A stretch of DNA of 64,000 bases. It comes from Phytoactinopolyspora halophila (GTDB lineage Bacteria > Actinomycetota > Actinomycetes > Jiangellales > Jiangellaceae). Made by a program: the position numbers and the translations under genes. The stretch's first letter is position 1. Every line of letters begins with the position of its first letter. The notes under the pieces were generated by a model. It made no database searches. It was not told the DNA's origin and saw only the letters and a list, made by a program, of their open reading frames with translations. The DNA is taken from the NCBI RefSeq assembly GCF_003287285.1, contig NZ_QMIG01000001.1, forward strand, positions 372,001-436,000, written 5' to 3'. Of the stretch, positions 24,876-33,775 are shown piece by piece.

Positions 24876-27287
24876 ATGGAGCAACCCGAGCGCAACGTCG
24901 CCACGCAAGGGGCCGAAGCGGGCAACTCGGCTACCGAGGTGGTGGTCGAGGAACCGCCCCTGCCCAGGCGGACCCGGCGGCCCCTCGACGGCCTGCGGCT
25001 GCTGTTCGTCGTGGTCTTCATGACAGCCCTCGTGGCACTGGCCGTCGTCGCCGAGACCACGCTGACTGCGCTCACGGCCGATCTCGCCGAACTGAACCAG
25101 CTCATCCCCAGCGGTCCGGTCAATCTCATCTCGTTCGCCGCCGGATTGGCGGCGCAGGCGCTGCCACCCATCATCGTGGTCATCCTGATGCTGCGGGGCC
25201 GGTTTCGCACCACCGTCGAGCTCCTCATCGCCGCCCTTCTGGCCGCCGTGACCGCCACCCTGATCTCCGATTGGATCCTGACCGCAGCGACGGACCGGCT
25301 ATACGACTCGTTCGTCCCCGAAGTTCAGGGAACAGACGGCACACCCGTGCCGATGTTCCCGGCGGTCCTGGTGGCAGTCGTCACCGTCGTCGCCCGGCTG
25401 AACCTCAAACGGATCCGGCAGGTCGCGCTGTTCGCCATTGCCGCCAGCTTCGCCGTCGGGCTCCTCGAAGGCGAGGCGACGGTCGCCGGAATTCTCGCGT
25501 CACTCAGCATCGGGCGGGTTGTCGGTCTCCTGGTCAGGCTCGTGAGCGGACAGCCGTCCGTCGCCCCAGACGGCCAGAAGGTTGCCTCCGTTCTCAAATC
25601 CCATGGCTACAACATCGCCTCGCTTCGTGCGGACAGCGTAGACCAGTACCGCCGGTATATCGCCGAGAGCGAGCAGGGCCCACTCGGCGTGCTGGTCCTG
25701 GATCGCGATACCGAGGGGGCCGGAGCAATGGCCCGGGCGCTCGACCAGCTACAGACCCGGGAGGAGGTGCGGCCCCGGCAGGCGGTGACCATGCGCACTG
25801 CCGTCAACCAGATCACGCTGCAATCCCTGGCGGTGTCCCGCGCCGGTGTACGTACGCCGAAGCTCCGCAAAGTCCTCAAGATCAACAACGAGGCCACCGC
25901 CATCGTCTTCGACCACATACCGGGCCAACCCCTGTCGAAGCTCAACGCCGACGATGTGACCGACGCCATGCTCGTCGATCTCTGGCGTCAACTACGCCGG
26001 TTGCGCCGCAATCAAGTGGCCCACCGGCGGCTTTCCGGTCGCACCATCCTTGCCTCGGACACGGGCAAGATCTGGCTGCTCGACCCGTCAGGGGGCGAGG
26101 TCGCTGCTCCTGATCTCGCGGTTCGCGCCGACCTCGCACAGGCACTGGTCGCCACAACGCTCGTCGTCGGTGCCGAACGCACCATCGATACCGCCATGCA
26201 GGTACTCGGTCGTGGCGCGCTCGGCAGCGCCATTCCGCTTCTCCAGGTCGTCGCCCTGCCCCGTAGCGTCCGCCAGGAGCTCAGAGGCAGGCGCGAGCTG
26301 CTCAGCGAACTCCGCGACGGTCTCATCAGCCGCATCGGCGAGGGCACCGGCCCAGTAGAGCTACGCCGATTCAAGGCGCTGTCACTCCTCACCGGTGCCG
26401 GTGCCGTCGTCGCTGTGTATCTGGTCGGCACGCAACTCGTCGAGGTCTCCTTCAGCGAGCTGTGGGCCCAGACGGACTTGCGGTGGCTTCTCCCTGCCAT
26501 CGCGGCCATGTCCTTGAACTTCATCGGCGCCGCTTTCGCGATCCTGGGGTTCGTGCCCGAGAAAGTGCCATTCTGGCGGACCGTCGGCGCCCAGGTGTGC
26601 CTGGGTTTCCTCCGACTGGTGGCACCATCGACGGTGAGCAACGTCGCACTCAACATCAGGCTGCTGACGAAAGCGGGAGTCGCCGGGCCGCTGGCGGCAG
26701 CGAGTGTCGCAGCCAACCAGGTCGGCAACGTCGTCATCACGATGCCAGCTATCGCCGTGCTCGGTGTGGTGTCCGGACGTTCGGCCGCTGCCGGGCTCGA
26801 GCCGTCGCAGTCGACCCTGCTGATCGTGGCCGGCGTCCTACTCGCGGCCGCCTTGCTCATTCTCATCCCGCCGATCCGCACCCGGCTGCGTTCGGCATGG
26901 GCCGACTTCGCCGAACGGGGCCTCGCCCGCCTTCTCGACGTGCTCGGCAACCCGCGCAAGCTGACCATGGCCATCGGCGGCATCCTTCTGCAGGCTGCCG
27001 CGCTGATCTTGTGCTTCTACGCCAGCTTGCGGGCCGTAGGAGGCACGGCCGACATCGCCGCCCTGGCGGTGGTTCAACTGGTCGGGAACACGTTGGGTAT
27101 GGCTGTCCCGACGCCCGGTGGACTCGGTGCGGTGGAAGCAGCACTGACCGCAGGTGTCACCACCATTGGCGTCACCACCACAATTGCCGTGCCCGCCGTG
27201 CTGCTGTTCCGGATCGTGTCGTTCTGGCTACCGATCGTGCCGGGATGGATCCTGTGGACGCAGATGCAGCGCCGTGGATTGCTCTAG
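24876..27287 (+). CDS. Polytopic membrane protein: pseudo-kinase-like segment plus LPG-synthase/flippase-like domain
   Basis: An 803-residue protein. Residues 1-55 are soluble and 55-225 hold several membrane helices. A cytosolic segment at about 235-490 resembles a degenerate protein-kinase fold (VAHRRLSGRTILASDTGKIW and LLDPSGGEV). About 510-790 is an eight-helix UPF0104/MprF-flippase-like domain (PTPGGLGAVEAALTAGV is its conserved loop). It is annotated in relatives as lysylphosphatidylglycerol synthase transmembrane protein, but no aminoacyl-transferase domain is present, so lipid transport rather than synthesis is likelier. ATG 24876 has GGGAGG seven nt upstream. Confidence 0.8.
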   Translation: MEQPERNVATQGAEAGNSATEVVVEEPPLPRRTRRPLDGLRLLFVVVFMTALVALAVVAETTLTALTADLAELNQLIPSGPVNLISFAAGLAAQALPPIIVVILMLRGRFRTTVELLIAALLAAVTATLISDWILTAATDRLYDSFVPEVQGTDGTPVPMFPAVLVAVVTVVARLNLKRIRQVALFAIAASFAVGLLEGEATVAGILASLSIGRVVGLLVRLVSGQPSVAPDGQKVASVLKSHGYNIASLRADSVDQYRRYIAESEQGPLGVLVLDRDTEGAGAMARALDQLQTREEVRPRQAVTMRTAVNQITLQSLAVSRAGVRTPKLRKVLKINNEATAIVFDHIPGQPLSKLNADDVTDAMLVDLWRQLRRLRRNQVAHRRLSGRTILASDTGKIWLLDPSGGEVAAPDLAVRADLAQALVATTLVVGAERTIDTAMQVLGRGALGSAIPLLQVVALPRSVRQELRGRRELLSELRDGLISRIGEGTGPVELRRFKALSLLTGAGAVVAVYLVGTQLVEVSFSELWAQTDLRWLLPAIAAMSLNFIGAAFAILGFVPEKVPFWRTVGAQVCLGFLRLVAPSTVSNVALNIRLLTKAGVAGPLAAASVAANQVGNVVITMPAIAVLGVVSGRSAAAGLEPSQSTLLIVAGVLLAAALLILIPPIRTRLRSAWADFAERGLARLLDVLGNPRKLTMAIGGILLQAAALILCFYASLRAVGGTADIAALAVVQLVGNTLGMAVPTPGGLGAVEAALTAGVTTIGVTTTIAVPAVLLFRIVSFWLPIVPGWILWTQMQRRGLL

Positions 27288-27316
27288 GAGCCGCACCCGA
27301 ATGATCATGTTTGGTA

Positions 27317-27368
27317 CGTTTCCTCGGGCCATACCACGTCTGTAGGCGTGTCATGGCCCGAGGAAACG
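27317..27368. repeat. Hairpin repeat, dispersed family B, copy 1
   Basis: A perfect 15-bp stem (CGTTTCCTCGGGCCA with TGGCCCGAGGAAACG) encloses a 22-nt loop that can pair further through CACG/CGTG. It lies between the convergent ends of the flippase-like gene and moeZ, so a bidirectional terminator role is plausible. A near-identical copy lies at 34771-34820. An ATGATCAT motif sits just upstream (27302). Confidence 0.85.
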
Positions 27369-27434
27369 TGTCAACCCTTGGCAGCCGCCGGTGCGGCGCG
27401 GCGGGTAATCAGCTCAAGGTGTTCAGCGGAGTGA

Positions 27435-28607
27435 TCAGTAATCTGGCTGGGACGGGTCGATCTGGCTCACCCACGCCGCCACGCCACCACCGACGTGCAC
27501 GGCATCGGACATGCCCGCACCCTTGGCAACCGCCAGCGCCTCGGCCGAACGGACACCGGACTTGCAGTGCAGCACCACCTGCTTGTCCTGCGGAAGCTTC
27601 TCGAGCGCCTCGCCGGTGAGGAATTCGCCCTTCGGGATGAGCACCGAGCCCGGAATCCGATTGATCTCGTACTCGTTGGGCTCACGAACGTCGACGAGCG
27701 TGAAGTCCCGCTCACCGCGCTCTCGCGCATCCAGCCAGTCCTGGAGCTGGGTCACCGAGATGGTGGCATCGGCCGCAGCTTCGGCGGCCTCGTCACTGAC
27801 CGCACCGCAGAATGCCTCGTAATCGATGAGCTCGGTGATCGGCTCGGCGTTGGGATCCTTGCGGATCTTCAACGTGTTGTAGCTCATCTCCAGCGCGTCA
27901 TACACCATCAGGCGTCCGAGTAGCGGCTCGCCGATACCCGTGATCAGCTTGATCGCCTCGTTCACCATGATCGAGCCGATCGACGCGCACAGGACGCCGA
28001 GCACGCCGCCCTCGGCGCACGAGGGCACCATGCCTGGTGGCGGCGGCTCCGGGTAGAGGTCACGGTACTGCGGCCCGTACTTCTCCCAGAAGACACTGAC
28101 CTGCCCTTCGAACCGGAAGATCGAGCCCCAGACATACGGCTTACCCAGGATCACGGCCGCGTCATTGACCATGTACCGGGTAGCGAAGTTGTCCGTGCCG
28201 TCCACGATGAGGTCGTACCCGGAGAAGACGTCCAGGACGTTGTCGTTGTCCAGCCGGGTCTCGTGCAGGACGACGTTGACGTACGGGTTCACTTCCTTGA
28301 TCGAATCCCGCGCCGACTGTGCCTTCGAGCGGCCGATGTCGGACTGCCCGTGAATGATCTGACGCTGCAGGTTGGACTCGTCAACGGCGTCGAACTCGAC
28401 GACGCCCAACGTTCCGACACCGGCGGCCGCCAGGTACATGAGAGCAGGCGAACCGAGGCCACCAGCGCCGACGACAAGCACCTTGGCGTTCTTCAGCCGC
28501 TTCTGGCCGTCCATGCCGACGTCGGGGATGATCAGGTGGCGCGAATAGCGGCGCACCTCGTCGACGGTGAGTTCGGCAGCAGGTTCGACGAGAGGAGGCA
28601 AGGACAC
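27435..28607 (-). CDS. moeZ: MoeZ/MoeB: adenylyltransferase-sulfurtransferase (ThiF-rhodanese)
   Basis: A 390-residue protein. The ThiF domain has RYSRHLIIPDVGMDGQKRL near 19, VVGAGGLGSPALMYL near 45 and DGTDNFATRYMVND near 130. A C-terminal rhodanese domain (about 290-385) has the active loop CKSGVRS. MoeZ activates the C-terminal glycine of MoaD/ThiS/CysO-like sulfur carriers by adenylation and loads sulfur. The usual zinc pairs near 180 and 255 are replaced (SCAEGG only), as in other MoeZ proteins I know. The GTG at 28607 has GGAG upstream; the hydrolase gene ends 49 bp before it, suggesting one transcript. Confidence 0.92.
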   Translation of the reverse strand: MSLPPLVEPAAELTVDEVRRYSRHLIIPDVGMDGQKRLKNAKVLVVGAGGLGSPALMYLAAAGVGTLGVVEFDAVDESNLQRQIIHGQSDIGRSKAQSARDSIKEVNPYVNVVLHETRLDNDNVLDVFSGYDLIVDGTDNFATRYMVNDAAVILGKPYVWGSIFRFEGQVSVFWEKYGPQYRDLYPEPPPPGMVPSCAEGGVLGVLCASIGSIMVNEAIKLITGIGEPLLGRLMVYDALEMSYNTLKIRKDPNAEPITELIDYEAFCGAVSDEAAEAAADATISVTQLQDWLDARERGERDFTLVDVREPNEYEINRIPGSVLIPKGEFLTGEALEKLPQDKQVVLHCKSGVRSAEALAVAKGAGMSDAVHVGGGVAAWVSQIDPSQPDY

Positions 28608-28656
28608 GATCCACTCCAACATCCAGCTGGGTGATCGGCGACGATCACCGGGAAAT

Positions 28657-29631
28657 TCAGGTCTCTTTTCCTCTTGCAACGGTGGCATGCGCATCCGCAT
28701 TCCCGTAGCTCTCGTCCACGTTATGGACGCGAGCGTCTTGATACATGGACGCGTCGCGCAGGAAAGACCGGATGTGCTCGGCCACGGCTACCGGGTACTC
28801 CATCATTGCCACGTGACCGGAACGTTCGAGCCGGATCACGCGTGCCCTGGGCAAGGTCCGCCGCCACCGGCGTTCCGACCGCGCACCGACCAAGACGTCC
28901 CGATCGCCGATGATGACCATCGTCGGGCACAGCACCTTGCGCACCAGCCACCAGACCGACCGTCGAGGCGGCCGCATGTAGTGAGTCACGAGGGAGCGCA
29001 ACGACGCCAGCAAGACGGTATTGGCGTAGGGCTTCCCGATCCAGCGCATACGCTCCTGCACGGCGAACGAGAACTCTTCACGGTCGACGGAGCCGGGATC
29101 GCCGTACAGCATCGGCGCGATCCGCTCGACCTGCGCCTCGGTTGGCTCCCGGTTGGCCCGTTCGAGCATCCACTCGCCGAGCCTTGGCGTCGCCATCGCC
29201 GCCATCGCTTGCGCTCCCCACGGCAACAGGTATTGCGGCATCGCTGGCGACAACAGTGTCAGGCTGCGCACCAGGTCCGGACGCGTCGCAGCAACGTGCA
29301 CACTGATCATCCCGCCCATCGAGTTACCGAGCAGGTGAACCGGGCCATCGAAACGTTCGAGAAAGCTCGTCACATCGGCCACATAATCCTCGACCGCGTG
29401 CTGCCCCGACGGCGGGGATTCCCCGAAACCGGGCAAGTCCGGCGCCCACTGTTCGAGATCATCACGGAGCTCGCGCATGAGTGCGGTCCAGTTCGTCGAC
29501 GCTCCGCCCAGACCGTGTACCATCACCGACACTGGCACATCGCGTCTCGTGGGTGAGGCATGCCGGACGTTTAGCTGATGCCCGTTCGGCAAGGTCACCT
29601 CATAGCCCGGCCATCTCGAGATCGTTGCCAC
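28657..29631 (-). CDS. Alpha/beta hydrolase, probable
   Basis: About 324 residues. The fold signature includes the oxyanion region MVHGLGGASTNW, the nucleophile elbow GNSMGG (Ser), the acid in IIGDRDVLVG and the catalytic His in SGHVAMMEYP, all in correct order. Esterase or lipase activity is likely; the substrate is unknown. From memory, LipV (Rv3203) sits in the equivalent neighbourhood of M. tuberculosis. The start is uncertain: the frame extends to 29724; I took the GTG at 29631 because sequence beyond it lacks family character. Same direction as moeZ, 49 bp upstream. Confidence 0.78.
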   Translation of the reverse strand: MATISRWPGYEVTLPNGHQLNVRHASPTRRDVPVSVMVHGLGGASTNWTALMRELRDDLEQWAPDLPGFGESPPSGQHAVEDYVADVTSFLERFDGPVHLLGNSMGGMISVHVAATRPDLVRSLTLLSPAMPQYLLPWGAQAMAAMATPRLGEWMLERANREPTEAQVERIAPMLYGDPGSVDREEFSFAVQERMRWIGKPYANTVLLASLRSLVTHYMRPPRRSVWWLVRKVLCPTMVIIGDRDVLVGARSERRWRRTLPRARVIRLERSGHVAMMEYPVAVAEHIRSFLRDASMYQDARVHNVDESYGNADAHATVARGKET

Positions 29632-29819
29632 GGGGACGATGGTAATTCGTCCCCGCAGGCACCATCTCCCGTCATCGCAGCGGGCCGGCCGCGCGGACAC
29701 GAAGAAGTGTGCTGCAACGCCCACATCGCGGGGGCGTGGAGTCAGAATGAGATGTAGCTTCGCATCGAGTAGGCAGCGAAGCAGACTCGGTCACCAATAC
29801 GCGGGGAGGTAATCCCGAA

Positions 29820-30050
29820 ATGGCAAAGAACGAGGTTCCCAAGGAACCTGTCGAGGCCCCTGAGGCCGACGTATACGAACAGCGCCGGCATGCTACCGAC
29901 GACGGCACGGCGAGTGCCGGGACGAGCGCACCCGACCCGGAAGAACCTGGAGTACCCGACCTCCCCCCGTATCTGCCGAGTGACGCCGATCCGGCCGACG
30001 TCTTCGAACAGTCCCGAATCGTTGACTACGACGAGGACGACTACCGCTGA
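29820..30050 (+). CDS. Small acidic hypothetical protein
   Basis: A 76-residue, Asp/Glu/Pro-rich and probably disordered protein. It carries two related motifs, ADVYEQRR near 16 and ADVFEQSR near 58, and ends in an acidic DYDEDDYR. The ATG has GGGGAGG upstream. Comparable short proteins with an ADPADV-x-EQ motif occur widely in actinomycetes without known function. It precedes a TetR gene with a 115-bp gap. Confidence 0.7.
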   Translation: MAKNEVPKEPVEAPEADVYEQRRHATDDGTASAGTSAPDPEEPGVPDLPPYLPSDADPADVFEQSRIVDYDEDDYR

Positions 30051-30165
30051 GCGTCGTCACCATGACCGAGGCGATCTCGCGTCCCACACGTCAGGCCACG
30101 GATCGGCAACAGGGGGCCACGTCGAGTATCATCGCCAGAATTGCGACGAATCTGGAGGTGCGAGT

Positions 30166-30798
30166 GTGAGCGCCGCTCCCGACGTACCTCCCCGCGGTGT
30201 CCGCATGCCCCGGGGCAAGCGACGTGCTCATCTCTTGCAGGCGGCGCGGGAGGTATTCGTCGCGCACGGCTATCACGCAGCTGCCATGGACGAGATCGCG
30301 GTCCGCGCCGGTGTGAGCAAGCCCGTGCTCTACCAGCATTTTCCCGGCAAGCTCGAGCTCTATCTCGCCCTCATCGACACGGCCACCGAGGAACTGCTCA
30401 ACGGCATCCACCGCGCGCTGGCCTCAACACAGGACAACAAGCAGCGCGTGATCGCCACGGTGAACGCGTACTTCGAGTTCGTCGACGATCAATCGGGGTT
30501 CTACCGCTTGCTGTTCGAGTCCGATCTCGCCAACGACCCGGCCGTCCGGGAACGGCTCGACCGGCTGACCGACGTGTGCTCCGCCGAGATCAGTGCCATC
30601 ATCGCCGAAGACACTGGCCTGTCACGCGAAGAGTCCACCCTGCTCGCCGTCGGGCTGGTTGGTATCGCCCAAGTCACCGCGCGCTATTGGCTGTCCACTC
30701 AAGGAACCATCCCACGGGCGAAGGCCGCCGAGCTGGTCGCCTCGCTCGGATGGCGGGGAATCCGCGGATTTCCCCGCACTCATGAACAGGGCAAGTGA
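30166..30798 (+). CDS. TetR-family transcriptional regulator
   Basis: A 210-residue protein. The N-terminal DNA-binding helix-turn-helix is HLLQAAREVFVAHGYHAAAM then EIAVRAGVSKPVLYQHFPGK at about 24-67. The C-terminal ligand domain is all-helical (GFYRLLFESDLANDPAVRERL). GTG 30166 has a perfect GGAGGT six nt upstream. From memory, Rv3208 and relatives next to DUF3107 are the equivalents. No operator could be identified by eye. Confidence 0.9.
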   Translation: MSAAPDVPPRGVRMPRGKRRAHLLQAAREVFVAHGYHAAAMDEIAVRAGVSKPVLYQHFPGKLELYLALIDTATEELLNGIHRALASTQDNKQRVIATVNAYFEFVDDQSGFYRLLFESDLANDPAVRERLDRLTDVCSAEISAIIAEDTGLSREESTLLAVGLVGIAQVTARYWLSTQGTIPRAKAAELVASLGWRGIRGFPRTHEQGK

Positions 30799-30931
30799 TG
30801 CCCCGCACGAAGCCCGGCGATCGCTGCCGGCGTACAGGCTCATCGAGTGGGAATCGGTTGAGTTAGCCTGACCGTTGTTATTGTCACCGCGACGGACGTG
30901 TCCGTCACCCAAATATGTGTGAGAGGTGCCC

Positions 30932-31162
30932 GTGGAGGTCAAGATCGGCGTGCACAACGCCCCCCGCGAGCTGGTGATCGAGAGCAACCAGTCGCCCGAG
31001 GACGTCGACACGGCGGTCCGAGCCGCCCTTGCCGACGGTGAGAACGGCGTCCTCAACCTCGTCGACGATCGTGGCCGGCGAGTGATCGTGCGCTCGATGT
31101 ACCTCGCCTACGTGGAGATCGGCGAACCCGTCGAACGGCGCGTGGGTTTCGGCGCCCTCTAA
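30932..31162 (+). CDS. DUF3107 family protein
   Basis: A 76-residue protein beginning MEVKIGVHNAPRELVIES, with a typical family ending (RSMYLAYVEIGEPVERRVGF). It is a compact beta-rich actinobacterial protein, homologous to mycobacterial TB9.4; function unknown. Two GTGs lie six bases apart (30926 and 30932). The second is preferred because GAGAGG then sits at the correct distance. It lies 133 bp downstream of the TetR gene. Confidence 0.88.
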   Translation: MEVKIGVHNAPRELVIESNQSPEDVDTAVRAALADGENGVLNLVDDRGRRVIVRSMYLAYVEIGEPVERRVGFGAL

Positions 31163-31258
31163 GACTGCGCGAACGGGAGCCGAGGAGGTCGCGCTCCACT
31201 GGTAGCGCCACCTCCCTGGCCAATCCGCGGACCGCTGCTGCCGACAAAGGCACCGCTG

Positions 31259-31924
31259 CTACGCCGACAATCCGAGCGTCGACATCCGCCGGGCATGATT
31301 CTCCGTCAGGCGGGTGAACACCCTGCTCAGCTCCGCGAGGTCCATACCCGGCCCTCCGGCACCGCTCACTATGATCGTGGCAAGCGCGTCCCGGTCAGCA
31401 GCCACACGCTGCGCCTGCGACAGCGCCTCACCCACCAGGCGGCGCCCCCACAATGCGAGCCGCCCCGCCACACTCGGATCATCTGAGATCGCTCTGCGCA
31501 CGTGCTCCACGATGAAGTCCGCCTGCCCGGAGTCCTCCAAGACGCTCGTCACGAGAAGGCGGGTGTCCTCATCCACGGCCACCGAAATCTCGCGGTAGAA
31601 ATCCGTAGCAATCTGGTCGCCCACGTACGCCTTGACCAGGCCCTCGAGCCACGTCGACGGCGCGGTGTTGGCGTGGAAAGCGGCGTAGGCGTCGTGGAAC
31701 GGCGCCATCGCGTCGTCGACCGAGACATCGAGCTCGGCGAGCCGATCTCGGATCCGCTCGAAATGGTGGAACTCGACCACCGCCATACCAGCAAGAGCCG
31801 CCTGATCGGCCAGGGTCGGGGCGAGCTCCGAGTCTGCCGACAATCGCTGAAAGGCCGCCAACTCGCCGAGTCCGAGGGCACCGAGCAACTCGATGATGCC
31901 GGCCCGGTATTCCGGATCGTCCAT
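31259..31924 (-). CDS. Ferritin-like domain protein (MiaE-like)
   Basis: A 221-residue helical protein. Candidate di-iron ligands lie in LGALGLGELAAFQRL near 15, VVEFHHFERI (ExxH pattern) near 50 and DSGQADFIVEHVRRAI near 130. The family is often annotated tRNA-(MS2IO6A)-hydroxylase-like, but that reaction is not shown for actinobacteria. ATG 31924 (MDDPEYRAG) has GGAG seven nt upstream; a GTG at 31936 is an alternative. Position beside the DEAD helicase is conserved (Rv3210c/Rv3211 from memory). Confidence 0.85.
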   Translation of the reverse strand: MDDPEYRAGIIELLGALGLGELAAFQRLSADSELAPTLADQAALAGMAVVEFHHFERIRDRLAELDVSVDDAMAPFHDAYAAFHANTAPSTWLEGLVKAYVGDQIATDFYREISVAVDEDTRLLVTSVLEDSGQADFIVEHVRRAISDDPSVAGRLALWGRRLVGEALSQAQRVAADRDALATIIVSGAGGPGMDLAELSRVFTRLTENHARRMSTLGLSA

Positions 31925-32201
31925 GTTCGGCTCCACCCGGTAACCTTAGAACATCGGCCGATGACACGCCGCACGCCTCCCGATTGGCGCCGCAGTGTGA
32001 TGAGCATCTACCGTAGACTAGTCATGTGTAATATCGGCATCCGCAAAGCCGACAGGCACGGATGCCCCGAGGGTGGTTTCGAACGATCCGGCAAGGCTGC
32101 GGCGCGACGCCCCGGACGGGTGCAGGTGCGCGGCTCCGCACCGGCAGGGACACCGTACGACACCCCTCGGTAGGATCTTCCGAACGAGTGAGGCGAATAC
32201 T

Positions 32202-33689
32202 CTGACAACCTTCAGAGAACTGGGAACGCTTCCCGCCGTGGCCGACGCTCTCGAGAGTGCCGGCATCACCGAAGCCTTCCCCATCCAAGAACTGGCACTC
32301 CCCCCGGGTCTCGCCGGCAGTGATCTCATCGGTCAAGCCCGCACCGGTACGGGAAAGACGCTCGCATTCGGCATACCGCTACTTCAGCGCATCGTCGCAC
32401 CCGACGATCGCGATTACGCGGAAGCCACCGAGCCCGGCAAGCCACAGGCGCTCGTCGTCGCCCCGACCCGAGAGCTCGCCGTTCAAGTCACCGGAGATCT
32501 CGAGACGGCATCCAGCGGCCGGCGGATCCGGCTGCTGAGCGTCTACGGTGGCAAGGCGTACGAGCCACAGATCAACGCACTGAACTCGGGCGTCGACGTC
32601 GTCGTCGGCACACCCGGCCGGCTTCTGGACCTGGCACAGCAAGGTCAGCTCAGTCTCGCGCACGTCAAGGTCCTCGTGCTGGACGAAGCCGACCGGATGC
32701 TCGACCTCGGCTTTCTCCCCGACGTCGAGAAGATCATTACGCTCACCCCCGAACTGCGCCAGACGATGCTCTTCTCGGCGACCATGCCAGCCGAGATCGT
32801 CGGCCTGGCGCGCCGCTACCTGCGCCATCCGCTCAACATCCGGGCCGAGGCCGCCGAGGAGAACCAGACCGTACCCGCCACGGCCCAGTTCGTTTACCGA
32901 GCGCACGACCTCGACAAGGACGAAATGATCGCGCGTCTCCTGCAGGCGGAGGGACGCGGCTTGAGCATGATCTTCGCCCGTACAAAGCGAGCGACACAGC
33001 GGCTCGCCGACGAGCTCACCGGCCGCGGCTTCGCCGTGGCCGCCGTCCACGGCGACCTGGGCCAATCTGCACGGGAACGATCGCTGCGCGCGTTCCGTGA
33101 CGGCAAGGTGGACGTGCTCGTCGCCACCGATGTCGCTGCCCGGGGAATCGACGTCGAAGCCGTCACGCACGTGGTAAACCTCAGTTGTCCCGAAGACGAG
33201 AACACCTACCTGCACCGGATTGGGCGAACCGGACGGGCGGGCGCTGCCGGCATCGCAGTCACCCTTGTCGACTGGGAAGACCTCGCCCGCTGGAAGGTCA
33301 TCAACGACGCGCTCGGCCTGCCGTTCTCCGATCCGCCGGAGACGTACTCGAGCAGCGAACACTTCTTGCGCGATCTCGGGATCCCGTCCGGAACCAAGGG
33401 CAAACTTCCGAAGAGCCAACAGACCAGGGCCGGGTTGCAGGACGAGGCGGCCGACGAGAGCGGCGATTCCGGATCGGCGGGCGGGGCCAAACGGCAGCGT
33501 AGCCGGCGCCGCAGGTCGGGTTCGCGCAACGGCCAATCGACCGGGTCGGATCGCAACCGCTCGCCTCAATCCGGCAGCACCGAACGCTCCGGCTCCGAGC
33601 ACGCGTCGGATGGCGCCACGAATTCCCGCCCACGCAAACGGGTACGTCGGCGTACCCGCGGCGGGGAGCCCATCGATCGCAATTCGTAG
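32202..33689 (+). CDS. DEAD-box RNA helicase (RhlE-like)
   Basis: About 495 residues. Helicase motifs in order: Q motif FPIQELALPP, motif I ARTGTGKT, PTRELA, LDEADRMLDLGF, FSATMP, then in the second RecA domain TDVAARGIDVE and HRIGRTGRAG. The C-terminal ~90 residues are Arg/Ser/Gly-rich (KRQRSRRRRSGSRNG), a likely RNA-binding tail. The family-like start TTFRELG is preceded by a CTG (32202) with GAGG upstream and no ATG or GTG nearby in frame; a GTG at 32073 would add 43 residues without family character. A non-canonical start is therefore probable. Confidence 0.85.
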   Translation: MTTFRELGTLPAVADALESAGITEAFPIQELALPPGLAGSDLIGQARTGTGKTLAFGIPLLQRIVAPDDRDYAEATEPGKPQALVVAPTRELAVQVTGDLETASSGRRIRLLSVYGGKAYEPQINALNSGVDVVVGTPGRLLDLAQQGQLSLAHVKVLVLDEADRMLDLGFLPDVEKIITLTPELRQTMLFSATMPAEIVGLARRYLRHPLNIRAEAAEENQTVPATAQFVYRAHDLDKDEMIARLLQAEGRGLSMIFARTKRATQRLADELTGRGFAVAAVHGDLGQSARERSLRAFRDGKVDVLVATDVAARGIDVEAVTHVVNLSCPEDENTYLHRIGRTGRAGAAGIAVTLVDWEDLARWKVINDALGLPFSDPPETYSSSEHFLRDLGIPSGTKGKLPKSQQTRAGLQDEAADESGDSGSAGGAKRQRSRRRRSGSRNGQSTGSDRNRSPQSGSTERSGSEHASDGATNSRPRKRVRRRTRGGEPIDRNS

Positions 33690-33775
33690 GCCCACCCCGT
33701 AGACGGTTAGGCCCGGCGCGTAAGCGGTTCCCGGGCCCGCGCCGGCCGGAGGAGCCGACCCGCACCAAGGTTGCC

